Positions 48,178 to 56,761 are shown, counted from the first letter of the stretch. The stretch: DNA of 64,000 nt from Jiangella endophytica (GCF_003427025.1 NZ_QVAI01000012.1:172921-236920), one strand, 5' to 3'. Program-made: numbers and translations. The notes: generated by a model not told the origin, from the sequence alone.

Positions 48178-50535
48178 TCAGCCGGCCGCGCGGCGGCGGC
48201 GCCAGACGAGGGCGCCCGCGACGGCCGCGCCGGCCACCAGGATGCCGGCCGCGGCGGCCAGCGCTCCGCCCGGCAGGCCGCCGTCGTCGGCGGAGGAGGA
48301 CGCAGCGGCGGCGCCGTCGAGGCCGCCCGCCGCCCGTGCCGTCGCGGCGACGTCGACGACGACCGGGGAGGAGGGCTCGGAGGTGAGGTCGTCCACGGAC
48401 TGGGTCGCGACGACCACGTGCCGCCCGGCGGGCAGCGGGGTGTCCAACTGGACGGTCCAGGCGCCGTCGGGACCCGCCTCGGCACGCAGCTCCGGCGCGG
48501 CGGCGACGTCGGCTCCGGCGTCCGCGACCCGCACCGACACGGCGGCGCCGGGCGCCCCGGCACCGGTGAGCGTGCCCGCGTCGGTGGCGGGGATCCGGCC
48601 CAGCGGCGCGCTCACCACGGGTGCGCTCGGGGCCACGCCGACACCGGCGACGGTGACCGACGCGTCGGCGGCGTCCGCCGAGTGGCCGTGGCCGGACTCG
48701 GCGGTCCCGGAGCCCGGCTCGGCCGAGGCCGTCCCGGCCGCGCCCTCGTCGGGCACCGCCGCCGCGGGCAGGTGCTGGGTCAGGACGGCGTCGAACCGGC
48801 CGGCGGGGCGGGCGGACTCCGCGCGCAGCGACCAGGTGCCGTCCTCGCCGACGGTGGTGCTGGCCAGCTCCTCGCCGCGGACGGTCAGGGAGACGGCGGC
48901 GCCGGGCTGGCCGGTGCCCTCGAACGCGAGCCGCCCGTCGGGGCTGACATGGCCGGCGGCCGGCCAGCTGACGCCGAGGCCGGCCAGCTCGGCCACCTCG
49001 AACTCACCGCTGGTCTCCGCGGACGTGACGGCCTGGTCGCCGGTCGCGGGCCGGAGTGAGGTGCGGGCGGTGTACGTGTACGTCCCCGGCTCGAGCGCCG
49101 TGCCGACCGGGGCGCTCCACCGGCCGGCCGCGCCGACCTGCGCCTCCAGCTCCGGGCCGTCCTCGATCCGGACGGTGACGACGGCGCCCGCGGCGGCGTC
49201 GGCGGTCCCGGTGATGGTGGGCGTCGGCCCGGTGGTGGCGTCGTCGGCGGGCGAGGTCACCCGGGGTGCGCCGACCCGGACGGCCAGCTCCCAGCCCGTG
49301 CCGTAGAGCCCTTCGACGTCCGGCATCGCGTACCCGACGCTGAGGTCGTCGCCGCGGGAGGCGGGGTCGCCGTCGGCGCAGGACGGCCCCGGCCAGGTGG
49401 AGCCCGAGCTCAGTCCCAGCGCGTACGTCCCGACGGTGACGGCGCCGCCGCTGTCGCCGGGCAGCACGCAGGCGTCGAACAGGAAGCCGGTGACCGGCCG
49501 GCCGCTGACCGGCACGGTGGTCCGGGTGTCGAGGACGTGCCCGCAGGTCCAGCCCGACGCGACGCCGGCCGCGCAGACCGGCGCGCCGGCGACGGCGGCG
49601 ACGGAGTCGTGCACGGTGAGCGCGGGCTCCTCGCCGGCGCCGGGGCTCCAGCCGGACACCTCGGGCCGCACGTCGCCGTCGACCGAGATGAGAGCGGCGT
49701 CGTGGCCGTCGCCGAAGGTGACGCTCTCGGGGATGTACGCGCCGAGTTCGTCGCCGATCAGGCCGGGCCACTCGAACGGCTCGGTGGTGGAGAGCGGCAC
49801 GTCCGGCGCGAGCTCGTCGACGCCGGAGGTGAAGAGGCCGTCGGCGCCGGCGCCGCAGTGCCCGGCGGTGAGCAGCCGTGGCTCGCCGTCGGCGTCGGTG
49901 CCGGCGAACGCGGTGGAGCAGTGGTAGTCCGCGAGGGGGGTGCGGACGGCGACCCCGGAGCCGCCCGCGTGGTCGGCGGAACGCGCCGACAGCCGCACCT
50001 GGCCGACCGGTGCGCCGCGGACCTCCGCGCCGACGGCGACGACCCGCTCGGCCGCCCGGTCGATGTAGGCGAGCTTGTTCTGCGTGCGGGCGGCGGACAG
50101 GGCGTCGGTCAGGACGTCGCCGACCTGCACCTCAGCGCCGGTGCCGCGGGCGGCGATCGCGGCACCGCGGTCCCGGACGGCGACATGCAGCGTCTGGCCG
50201 TCCAGCCAGGCCGAGCGGACCACGTCGCCGAGCGAGCCGACGACCTCGCCGGCCAGCCGCGCCGCGGCCGCTGTCGCGAGGTACTCCTCGGGCGACTGGC
50301 CGAGGTCGCGCCGGATCGCCTCGGTCAGGCCGGCCGGCAGTTCGGCGGCGCGGTCGGCGAAGTCGGCGGGGTCGAAGGCGCGCATCCGCACCTCGGGCGT
50401 GGCCGGCGTGGTGTCCACCTCGAGGGCCGCCGAGGAGCCGGCGGCCGGACCGGCCAGCACGACCCCGGTCGCCGCGACCGCGGCGACGGCACCCAGGACG
50501 CCATGGAACCGACGGCCGAACGACGATCCGTCCAC
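48178..50535 (-). CDS. Secreted S1-family serine protease with degenerate anchor signal
   Basis: A 785-aa paralogue of the preceding protease with the same layout: signal peptide (helix then AGPAAGSSA), pro-segment with SPEEYLATAAAARLAGEVV, protease domain with His226 (TAGHCG), Asp279 (GHDAALISVD) and Ser362 (PGDSGGA), and repeated Ig-like domains. The C-terminus has a helix and a RRRR tail, but the sorting motif is LPGGA instead of LPXTG. It may be retained as a membrane-anchored protein instead of sortase-linked. GTG 50535 is the best start; a longer frame to 50709 lacks a signal sequence. Confidence 0.85.
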   Translation of the reverse strand: MDGSSFGRRFHGVLGAVAAVAATGVVLAGPAAGSSAALEVDTTPATPEVRMRAFDPADFADRAAELPAGLTEAIRRDLGQSPEEYLATAAAARLAGEVVGSLGDVVRSAWLDGQTLHVAVRDRGAAIAARGTGAEVQVGDVLTDALSAARTQNKLAYIDRAAERVVAVGAEVRGAPVGQVRLSARSADHAGGSGVAVRTPLADYHCSTAFAGTDADGEPRLLTAGHCGAGADGLFTSGVDELAPDVPLSTTEPFEWPGLIGDELGAYIPESVTFGDGHDAALISVDGDVRPEVSGWSPGAGEEPALTVHDSVAAVAGAPVCAAGVASGWTCGHVLDTRTTVPVSGRPVTGFLFDACVLPGDSGGAVTVGTYALGLSSGSTWPGPSCADGDPASRGDDLSVGYAMPDVEGLYGTGWELAVRVGAPRVTSPADDATTGPTPTITGTADAAAGAVVTVRIEDGPELEAQVGAAGRWSAPVGTALEPGTYTYTARTSLRPATGDQAVTSAETSGEFEVAELAGLGVSWPAAGHVSPDGRLAFEGTGQPGAAVSLTVRGEELASTTVGEDGTWSLRAESARPAGRFDAVLTQHLPAAAVPDEGAAGTASAEPGSGTAESGHGHSADAADASVTVAGVGVAPSAPVVSAPLGRIPATDAGTLTGAGAPGAAVSVRVADAGADVAAAPELRAEAGPDGAWTVQLDTPLPAGRHVVVATQSVDDLTSEPSSPVVVDVAATARAAGGLDGAAAASSSADDGGLPGGALAAAAGILVAGAAVAGALVWRRRRAAG

Positions 50536-50569
50536 CGGCGTCCGCTTCCCCTCTGACCGAAGTCCCCCA

Positions 50570-50617
50570 GACCGGTTGAACCGGTCGAATCGCTGATCAG
50601 CGGCCCCGTGGGCCGCT
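50570..50617. promoter_or_regulatory. Two perfect palindromes upstream of protease gene
   Basis: GACCGGTTGAACCGGTC at 50570-50586 is a perfect 17-base palindrome, 35 bases upstream of the protease GTG. AGCGGCCC-CGT-GGGCCGCT at 50599-50617 is a second perfect dyad. The first looks like a repressor operator and the second like a hairpin. No regulator gene is adjacent on either side. Confidence 0.45.
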
Positions 50618-50756
50618 CCGCCGACCGAGGTTACCCATGGCGAGCCCGGCGCTGCCGTTGATGTGTCAGGAATCACCCGTACGGGCGACCCTCCATCCTC
50701 CGAGGGCACCCCGCTGACGCGCGACGGTGAGCGGGTCGACCTGCGGCGGGCGGCTT

Positions 50757-51020
50757 GGTATCCGGAGTGAGCCTGCCGGGTTCGCCGGTTCGCCGGTTGG
50801 CCGGTTGGTCGGGGTTCGCGGGTTGGCCGGGGGTTGGTTCCGTTGGCGGGGTGACCCCGTCCTCCTGCTGTTCATTGTTTGGGCCGTGGGTGCGTGCCTC
50901 AAGTCCGCGGCCTCTGCTGGGTGCTGTGTGTGGTGGTGGGGGGCCTTGGACGTGACCCGCGTACCCGCGGCCCAAGTGCTGGCAGCTATCCGGGGGGACG
51001 GGGGGAGTCTGGCGACGGGT
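50757..51020. other. G/T-skewed low-complexity sequence
   Basis: The plus strand is unusually rich in G and T, with irregular repeats of GGTTCGCCGGTT/GGCCGGTTGG near 50775-50830. No gene with a ribosome binding site is seen. All frames are open for long stretches because the composition avoids stops, so open-frame length is not evidence of coding. Confidence 0.5.
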
Positions 51021-51288
51021 GGGGCGTCGGGGTGGACGCTTCTGCGTGCGTTGGTCGGGGCGTCGGGGTGGACGCTTCTGGGTGCGTTGGTCGGGGCGTC
51101 GGGGTGGACGCTTCTGGGTGCGTTGGTCGGGGCGTCGGGGTGGACGCTTCTGGGTGCGTTGGTCGGGGCGTCGGGGTGGACGCTTCTGGGTGCGTTGGTC
51201 GGGGCGTCGGGGTGGACGCTTCTGGGCGCGTTGGTCGGGGCGTCGGGGTGGGCGCTTCTGGGTGTGTTGGTCGGGGCGTCGGGCGTGC
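51021..51288. repeat. 36-bp tandem repeat (minisatellite)
   Basis: Seven full units of 36 bp start at 51021, 51057, 51093, 51129, 51165, 51201 and 51237, plus a partial unit to about 51288. Each unit begins GGGGCGTCGGGGTGGACGCT. Units 2-5 are identical or nearly so, and the outer ones carry substitutions. Because 36 is divisible by three, all six frames read through as 12-residue repeats; none has coding support. The G runs on the plus strand could form G-quadruplexes. Confidence 0.85.
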
Positions 51289-51480
51289 CGGTGGGGCGTC
51301 GGTGGTGCGTTCGTGAGTCGTTGATGGGGCGTCTGCCGGGTTGGTGGGATCGGTGGGGTTGCCGGTCGGGCGGGGTTGGTGGTGCCTGTGAGGCTGGCGG
51401 GGTCTGTGGGGTTAGTGGGTTCAGTGGGGTGGTGTGGGTGTCCAGGGGGTGAGATTTCCAGGCGATCTGGGGGCCATGCC

Positions 51481-51536
51481 CAGGCGTGTGTTCGCTCTGC
51501 GAGGCGTGCATGCCTCGCAGAGCGGGATGACGCCTG
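51481..51536. repeat. Nested palindrome with GCATGC core
   Basis: CGCTCTGCGAGGC (51493-51505) and GCCTCGCAGAGCG (51512-51524) form a perfect 13-bp stem around GTGCAT. An outer pair, CAGGCG (51481-51486) and CGCCTG (51531-51536), encloses it. The GCATGCC core resembles the interior of the family E elements, although the ends differ. Nothing else recognisable lies from 51537 to 51810. Confidence 0.6.
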
Positions 51537-51810
51537 GTGAGGTAGCGGATCGTTGATGATCATCGTCGCCCACACTCCGGCACACGGGGCGAAGCGGGAG
51601 CTAGACGGGTGTGAGGTGGGTGTGTGGCGGGTGAGGCGGGGAGTGAGGCGTGCCCAGATCCTCCCCGTCCCCCTGATAGCTGCCCGTTCTTGGCCGCGGG
51701 CGTGCGGGTCAAGCGGTCGTCGTCGGCGCGAAGCGCCCGTCAGTCCGCCTCGCGTCGCCGTCCCAGGGGCTCGACCGGGAGTGACGGCGACGGACGGATG
51801 CATCACGCAC

Positions 51811-51825
51811 TAATATAAGTACGTT
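51811..51825 (+). promoter_or_regulatory. Leaderless promoter/operator for MarR-MFS operon
   Basis: TAATAT (51811-51816) or TATAAG (51814-51819) is a good -10 element, only about 7-10 bases from the ATG at 51826. No Shine-Dalgarno sequence is present, so the transcript probably starts at or next to the ATG. TAATATAAGTACGTTA is also a short imperfect dyad suitable for MarR binding. Confidence 0.5.
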
Positions 51826-52275
51826 ATGGATTCCATGGAGCTCGCATCCGCCCTCGAGCGGCTGGTCCGGTTGTTCCGCCAGCTCACCACCGCCGGCGAC
51901 CTGTCGCTCACGGCCGCGGCCACCCTTGCGACGCTGGAGCGCACCGGCCCGCGCCGCCTCACCGAGCTCGCCGTGCAGGAGGGCGTCACCCAGCCGGCCA
52001 TGACCCAGTTGGTCGCCCGGCTGCACGACGCCGGGCTGGTCGAGCGCAGCGCCGACCCCGCCGACGGCCGGGTCGTCCGGGTCGGCCTCAGCGACGCCGG
52101 CCGCGCCGCGCTGGCCCTGCGCCGGGAGACGCGCGCCGACCGGCTGGCCGTCCTGCTGGGCACGCTCGACCCCGCCGACCGCGCGGCCCTCGAGGCGGCC
52201 GTCCCGGCCATCGACGCCCTGACCACGACCACCCTCACCACCACCGTCCCCGACCGCACCGGAGCCACCGCATGA
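51826..52275 (+). CDS. MarR-family transcriptional regulator
   Basis: A 149-aa winged-helix protein: LSLTAAATLATLERTGPRRLTELAVQEGVTQPAMTQLVARLHDAGLVERSADPADGRVVRVGLSDAGRAAL contains the complete MarR fold with wing DGRVVRV. The transcript is probably leaderless. An in-frame ATG at 51835 is an alternative start. Its stop overlaps the MFS start by four bases (ATGA), so it likely represses its own operon until a transported compound is bound. Confidence 0.9.
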   Translation: MDSMELASALERLVRLFRQLTTAGDLSLTAAATLATLERTGPRRLTELAVQEGVTQPAMTQLVARLHDAGLVERSADPADGRVVRVGLSDAGRAALALRRETRADRLAVLLGTLDPADRAALEAAVPAIDALTTTTLTTTVPDRTGATA

Positions 52276-53972
52276 CCGGCACCGCCACCACCGCCCACGC
52301 GGCGGGCACCGCCGCCCCGTCCACCAACCCGTTCCGCCAGCCGAAGGCCGTCTACGCCGTCGCGTTCGCCTGTGTCGTCTCGTTCATGGGCATCGGCCTG
52401 GTCGACCCGATCCTGCCGGCCATCTCCAGCGACCTGGACGCCACGCCGAGCCAGGTGACGCTGCTGTTCACCAGCTACCTGGTCGTCACGGCGGTCGCGA
52501 TGCTGGTGACGAACTGGGTGTCCAGCCGCATCGGCGCCAAGCGGACGCTGATCGCCGGGCTCGCGCTCATCGTGGTGTTCGCGGCGCTGGCCGGCGCCTC
52601 GGACAGCATCGGCGGCATCGTCGGGTTCCGGGCCGGCTGGGGCGTGGGCAACGCCCTGTTCATCGCGACGTCGCTCGCGGTCATCGTCGCGTCGGCCAGC
52701 GGCGGGTTCGTCGGCGCGATCGTGCTGTACGAGTCGGCGCTCGGCCTGGGCATCGCGGTCGGGCCGCTGCTGGGCGGCGTCCTCGGCGAGATCAGCTGGC
52801 GCGGCCCGTTCTTCGGCGTCGCCGCGCTGATGAGCATCGCGCTGATCGCCACCGTCGTGCTGGTCGAACCGCAGCCGCTGCCGGCCAGACGCACCGGCCT
52901 GCTCGAGCCGCTGCGGGCGCTGCGGCACCGCGGCCTGCTGGCGATGTCGCTGACGGCGCTCTGTTACAACTGGGCGTTCTTCACGGTGCTGGGCTACGCG
53001 CCGTTCCCGATGGGCCTGGGCGCCATCGAGCTGGGTCTGGTGTTCACCGGCTGGGGCCTGCTGGTGGCGATCTTCTCGGTGGCCGGTGCGCCGTGGCTGC
53101 AGCGACGGCTCGGCATCGCCCGCACGCTCTACGCGAACCTGGCCTGCTTCGCCGTCGTCGTCCTGGTCATCGCGATCTGGACCGACCACGTGCCGGTGCT
53201 AGTGACGGCGGTCATCGTCGCCGGCGTGTTCATCGGCATCAACAACACGGTGACGACGCAGGCGGTGATGACGGTGTCACCGGTCGACCGGCCGGTGGCG
53301 GCGGCGGCCTACGGCTTCGTCCGGTTCATCGGCGGCGGGCTGGCGCCGTTCGCCGCGGGCAAGCTGGTCGAGGCGACGAACGTGCACGTGCCGTTCTTCC
53401 TGGCCGCGGGCGTGCTGGTGGTCGGCATCGCGATCCTGACGACGGCGCGGGACGCGCTCTCCGACGCCGAGCGGGTCCAGGCCGGCGAGACGGCGCCGGC
53501 GTCGGCGCCGCGACTGGAGACCGTCGGGCCCGAGACGGCGGCTCCTGACGGCGTCATCGTCGCGGCCGTGGCCGGCACCGACGGCGCCGAGGTCACCCGG
53601 GTGGCCGCCCGGCTCGCGACCCTGAACGGGCGCACCGTCGACGTCCTGCACGCGCAGGAGTCCGCGATCGCCGGCGACAGCGCCGCCGAGACCGAGGACG
53701 ACTCGGCCGCGCGCGACGCCGTCCGGCAGCGGCTGGACGAGGTCGCCGCGTTGGGCGTCCCGGCCGTCGGTCACCTGTTGCGCGGTGTGACCGACCATGG
53801 TGCCGTCGGCCGGCTGATCGCCGAGCATGCCGAGCAGGTGGGTGCACGGGCCATCGTCATCGGCACCCCCAGCCACGGCGGACTGGCGGCCTTGATGGAC
53901 GCCAGCGCCAGTCAGGAACTGTGGCGGCACGCCCGCTGCACCATCGTGATCGTCAACGACTCACGGGTGTGA
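52272..53972 (+). CDS. MFS transporter fused to a UspA-like domain
   Basis: A 566-aa fusion. Residues 1-400 are a 12-helix major facilitator of the drug/proton antiporter type (LVDPILPAISSDLDATPSQVTLLFTSYLVVTAVAMLVTNWVSSRIGAKRTL carries the A-motif). After a linker, residues 420-566 (DGVIVAAVAGTDGAEVTRVAARLATLNGRTVDVLHAQE to RAIVIGTPSHGGLAALMDASASQELWRHARCTIVIVN) form a universal stress protein fold, with a G-x2-G-like loop (GTPSHGG) that may bind ATP. The cytoplasmic domain may sense nucleotide or stress. The operon partner is MarR. Confidence 0.87.
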   Translation: MTGTATTAHAAGTAAPSTNPFRQPKAVYAVAFACVVSFMGIGLVDPILPAISSDLDATPSQVTLLFTSYLVVTAVAMLVTNWVSSRIGAKRTLIAGLALIVVFAALAGASDSIGGIVGFRAGWGVGNALFIATSLAVIVASASGGFVGAIVLYESALGLGIAVGPLLGGVLGEISWRGPFFGVAALMSIALIATVVLVEPQPLPARRTGLLEPLRALRHRGLLAMSLTALCYNWAFFTVLGYAPFPMGLGAIELGLVFTGWGLLVAIFSVAGAPWLQRRLGIARTLYANLACFAVVVLVIAIWTDHVPVLVTAVIVAGVFIGINNTVTTQAVMTVSPVDRPVAAAAYGFVRFIGGGLAPFAAGKLVEATNVHVPFFLAAGVLVVGIAILTTARDALSDAERVQAGETAPASAPRLETVGPETAAPDGVIVAAVAGTDGAEVTRVAARLATLNGRTVDVLHAQESAIAGDSAAETEDDSAARDAVRQRLDEVAALGVPAVGHLLRGVTDHGAVGRLIAEHAEQVGARAIVIGTPSHGGLAALMDASASQELWRHARCTIVIVNDSRV

Positions 53973-54263
53973 CGGCGCCGGCTCCTGGCCCTCGATCTCG
54001 AACGTGAGCTCGTCGGCGTAGCAGTACCACCAGTCCTCGTCCGGCTCGAACGACCGGATGATCGGGTGGTCGGCGTGCTCGTGCGCGTGCGCCGTGGCGT
54101 GCTTGCCCGGCGAGCTGTTGCAGCAGCCCACGTGCCCGCAGGCCATGCACAGCCGCAGGTGCACCCAGCGGCCGCCGTCGCGCAGGCACTCGACGCAGCC
54201 GTCGCCGGACGGGGCCACCTCGCGGACGGTGTCCAGGTGCGTACAGGTCCTCATGGCCGACAT
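53961..54263 (-). CDS. UBP-type zinc-finger protein
   Basis: A 100-aa protein with the ZnF-UBP pattern: CTHL, GCVECLRDGGRWVHLRLCMACGHVGCCNSSPGKHATAHAHEHADHPIIRSFEPDEDWWYCYADE. Three zinc sites of Cys/His are all present. Bacterial members are small stand-alone proteins of unknown function. ATG 54263 is used; ATG 54254 is an alternative. It overlaps the 3' end of the MFS-UspA gene by 12 bases in a convergent manner. Confidence 0.85.
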   Translation of the reverse strand: MSAMRTCTHLDTVREVAPSGDGCVECLRDGGRWVHLRLCMACGHVGCCNSSPGKHATAHAHEHADHPIIRSFEPDEDWWYCYADELTFEIEGQEPAPSHP

Positions 54264-54279
54264 GCTCTCACGCACCCCG

Positions 54280-55326
54280 TCAGCCGGCGGCGAGCGCGGC
54301 CAGCCCGCGTCCGGCCAACTCGCCGCGGACGACGGAGAGCGCGAACTCGCGGTCCGCGCGTTCGCCGGACGGGTCGAGCAGCTGCGCCGCGAACTCGGTG
54401 AGATCGACCAGCGCGCGGACCGCCCGGTAGTAGGCCAGACGGTCCGGATCGACGTCGACGCGGCCGTAGCCCACGGTGAACCAGCCCAGCTCACGCTCCC
54501 CGACCGGGGCGAAGCCGGGCAGCCCGCCGACGACGAACATCAGGTCGCGCTCCGGCGGGGCCAGCGTCGCGTCGTCCCAGTCGATCAGCCAGACCTCGGC
54601 GCCGGATGTGTCGGTGCCCGCCCCCGGGGTGGGCCCCACCCGGGCCGGGAGGGGTCTGCCCACCCCGCCACGACCCGACCGCAGCAGCACGTTCCCGAGG
54701 TGCGCGTCCGTATGGCAGACCACCGCGCGGGCCGGACGACCGCGCAGCCGGGCGCCCAGCACGGCGGACCGTGCGGCCAGCGCGCCGAGCAGTCCGGCGC
54801 CGTCGCGCCAGGCGGCGGCCAGCTCGCGGACGAGGTCGTCGCCGCCGTCGCCGGACGCCAGTCGCGCGGTCACCGCAGTCGTCGCCGTCAGCACCGCGTC
54901 CGGCCGGTGCTCCTCGACCGGCAGCTCCCGCGCGACGGCGTCGTCCGGCGGCACCGCGTGCACCCGCGCGAGCAGCGCGCCGTACGCCGTCCACTGCCGC
55001 GGTGTCAGGCCGGCGTCGACCGCCCGCGCGTCGCCCACCCACGGCTGCAGCGACAGCCGCCGCCCGCCGCGCTCGGACCACAACCCGCCGTCAAGGGCCC
55101 GGACCGGCGCCGGGACGCCGTCGATGCCCAGCGACGCCAGCCGCGCCGGCAGCAGCAGCCCGGCCGCCGATCCGCCGCCGGTCCACTTCACCGCGTAGAA
55201 CGCGCCGCCGGCCCGCACCATCCAGACCGCGGCCGCCGCGTCGGCACCGTGTCCGATGGGCGTCACCTCATCGGCCACGATGCCGAAGTCCGCGCGGATC
55301 CAGTGGCGCAGCTCGTCCAGCCTCAC
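54280..55326 (-). CDS. Aminoglycoside phosphotransferase-family protein
   Basis: A 348-aa protein-kinase-fold enzyme. The catalytic loop VVCHTDAHLGNVLL carries the Asp and the Asn, and VWLIDWDDATLAP carries the metal-binding Asp. Many family members phosphorylate small metabolites, so antibiotic resistance cannot be assumed. A Gly/Pro-rich insertion (SGRGGVGRPLPARVGPTPGAG) interrupts the catalytic region between the two motifs. The GTG start overlaps the OsmC stop (GTGA). The two genes form an operon. Confidence 0.85.
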   Translation of the reverse strand: MRLDELRHWIRADFGIVADEVTPIGHGADAAAAVWMVRAGGAFYAVKWTGGGSAAGLLLPARLASLGIDGVPAPVRALDGGLWSERGGRRLSLQPWVGDARAVDAGLTPRQWTAYGALLARVHAVPPDDAVARELPVEEHRPDAVLTATTAVTARLASGDGGDDLVRELAAAWRDGAGLLGALAARSAVLGARLRGRPARAVVCHTDAHLGNVLLRSGRGGVGRPLPARVGPTPGAGTDTSGAEVWLIDWDDATLAPPERDLMFVVGGLPGFAPVGERELGWFTVGYGRVDVDPDRLAYYRAVRALVDLTEFAAQLLDPSGERADREFALSVVRGELAGRGLAALAAG

Positions 55327-55790
55327 CCGGCAGTCACCGCGGGCTCGTGCCGCACCGGCATCCGGACCGACGACGCCAGGAAGCACAGCTCGTGCGCCCG
55401 CTCGTGCAACGCGACGGCCTGGTCGATCATCGCCGCGTCGGCGACGGTGACCACCGGGCGGAGCACGACCTCGGTGAACGCGCCGCCACCGTCCGGGGTC
55501 AGTTCCAACGTCCCGGCGGCGGTGTCCTCGTACCCGGTCACGACCACGCCGGCGACCGCGCACAGGTGCAGGTACTGCAGCAGGTGGCACTCCGAGAGCG
55601 CGGCGACGAACAGCAGCTCCGGGTTCCAGCGGTCCGCCTCGCCGCGGAACGCCGGGTCCGAACTGGCCGCGAGCACCGGCCGGCCGTCGGCGGCAATGTC
55701 GTGCGCGCGGGAGTAGCCGCGGTACGACGCGGTGCCGGCGCCCTGGTTCCCGGTCCAGCGGACGGTGGTCGTGTACTGGTGCCTCGTCAT
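55323..55790 (-). CDS. OsmC-family protein
   Basis: A 155-aa OsmC/Ohr-fold protein. WNPELLFVAALSECHLLQYLHLCAVAGVVVTGYEDTAAGTLEL is the central block, with the first Cys in SECHLLQYL. The second conserved Cys is in ELCFLASSVRMPV. Such proteins reduce organic hydroperoxides or have uncharacterised thiol chemistry. It is the first gene of the OsmC-APH operon and divergent from fabH across 32 bases. Confidence 0.87.
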   Translation of the reverse strand: MTRHQYTTTVRWTGNQGAGTASYRGYSRAHDIAADGRPVLAASSDPAFRGEADRWNPELLFVAALSECHLLQYLHLCAVAGVVVTGYEDTAAGTLELTPDGGGAFTEVVLRPVVTVADAAMIDQAVALHERAHELCFLASSVRMPVRHEPAVTAG

Positions 55791-55822
55791 CGGCGCTCCT
55801 CACGGGTGACTACGCTGCGAGC

Positions 55823-56761
55823 ATGACAGGCTCCCGCGTGATCGCCGTCGGTCACCACCAACCCGAGCGCGTGCTCACCAACGCCGAGCTGGCCACCATC
55901 GTCGACACCAGCGACGAGTGGATCCGCTCCCGGGTCGGCATCGAGACCCGGCGCATCGCCGCCGACGACGAGACCGTCGACGCCATGGCCGCGAACGCCG
56001 CGGCGAAGGCGCTCGCCAACGCCGGCCTCGCCCCCGCCGACATCGACTACCTGGTGGTCGCCACGTGCACCGCCATCGACCGGTCGCCGAACATGGCCGC
56101 CCGGGTCGCGGCCCGGCTGGGCATGACGACGCCGGCCGCCATCGACGTCAACACCGCCTGCTCCGGGTTCACCCACGCGCTGGCGACCGCCGACCACGCC
56201 ATCCGGGCCGGCGCCGCCACCCGGGCGCTGGTGATCGGGTCGGAGAAGCTGACCGACTTCACCGACTGGAGCGACCGCTCGACCTGCGTGCTGGTCGGCG
56301 ACGGTGCCGGCGCGGTGGTGCTGGTGGCCGCCGACGAGCCCGAGGTCGGCCCGGTCACGTGGGGCTCGGTGCCGGAGATGTCCAACGCGGTGCGCATCGA
56401 GGGCCGGCCCGGCACGTTCGGGCAGGAGGGCCAGGCGGTGTTCCGCTGGGCCACCACCGAGCTGCCGCGCATCGCCCGGCTGGTGTGCGAGCGCAGCGGA
56501 ATCTCACCCGAGGAACTGGGCGGCGTCGTGCTGCACCAGGCCAACCTGCGCATCATCGAGCCGCTGGCCGCCCGGGTCGGCGCGGTGAACGCCTTCGTCG
56601 CCCGCGACGTCGTCGAGTCCGGCAACACGTCGGCGGCGAGCATCCCGATCGCGCTGTCCAAGCTGGTCGAGCGGCGCGAGGTGCCGGCGGGCGCGCCGGT
56701 GCTGCTGTTCGGCTTCGGCGGCGGGCTGTCCTACGCGGGGCTGGTCATCCGCTGCCCGTGA
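55823..56761 (+). CDS. Beta-ketoacyl-ACP synthase III (FabH-like)
   Basis: A 312-aa thiolase-fold condensing enzyme with the catalytic triad Cys113 (NTACSGF), His238 (VLHQANLRIIE) and Asn268 (SGNTSAASIP). It condenses an acyl-CoA primer with malonyl-ACP. No other fatty-acid or polyketide genes are adjacent, so whether it is the housekeeping FabH or a specialised paralogue is unclear. Its 3' end overlaps the GNAT gene by 17 bases in a convergent manner. Confidence 0.92.
   Translation: MTGSRVIAVGHHQPERVLTNAELATIVDTSDEWIRSRVGIETRRIAADDETVDAMAANAAAKALANAGLAPADIDYLVVATCTAIDRSPNMAARVAARLGMTTPAAIDVNTACSGFTHALATADHAIRAGAATRALVIGSEKLTDFTDWSDRSTCVLVGDGAGAVVLVAADEPEVGPVTWGSVPEMSNAVRIEGRPGTFGQEGQAVFRWATTELPRIARLVCERSGISPEELGGVVLHQANLRIIEPLAARVGAVNAFVARDVVESGNTSAASIPIALSKLVERREVPAGAPVLLFGFGGGLSYAGLVIRCP

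Noticed and set aside
47853..48386. 177-codon open frame between the proteases
   Set aside because: It begins in an AT-richer promoter-like region and runs antisense into the second protease gene. No recognisable domain.
51021..51288. CRISPR array
   Set aside because: The 36-bp units are directly adjacent with no unique spacers, and there are no cas genes.
50673..51806. Repeat proteins with 12-residue units across the minisatellite (both strands)
   Set aside because: The 36-bp unit length keeps all frames open. There is no ribosome binding site, no signal peptide and no codon bias, so the reading is not evidence of a gene.
51553..51813. 86-codon open frame upstream of the MarR gene
   Set aside because: Poor composition, no ribosome binding site, and it overlaps the region of the MarR promoter.
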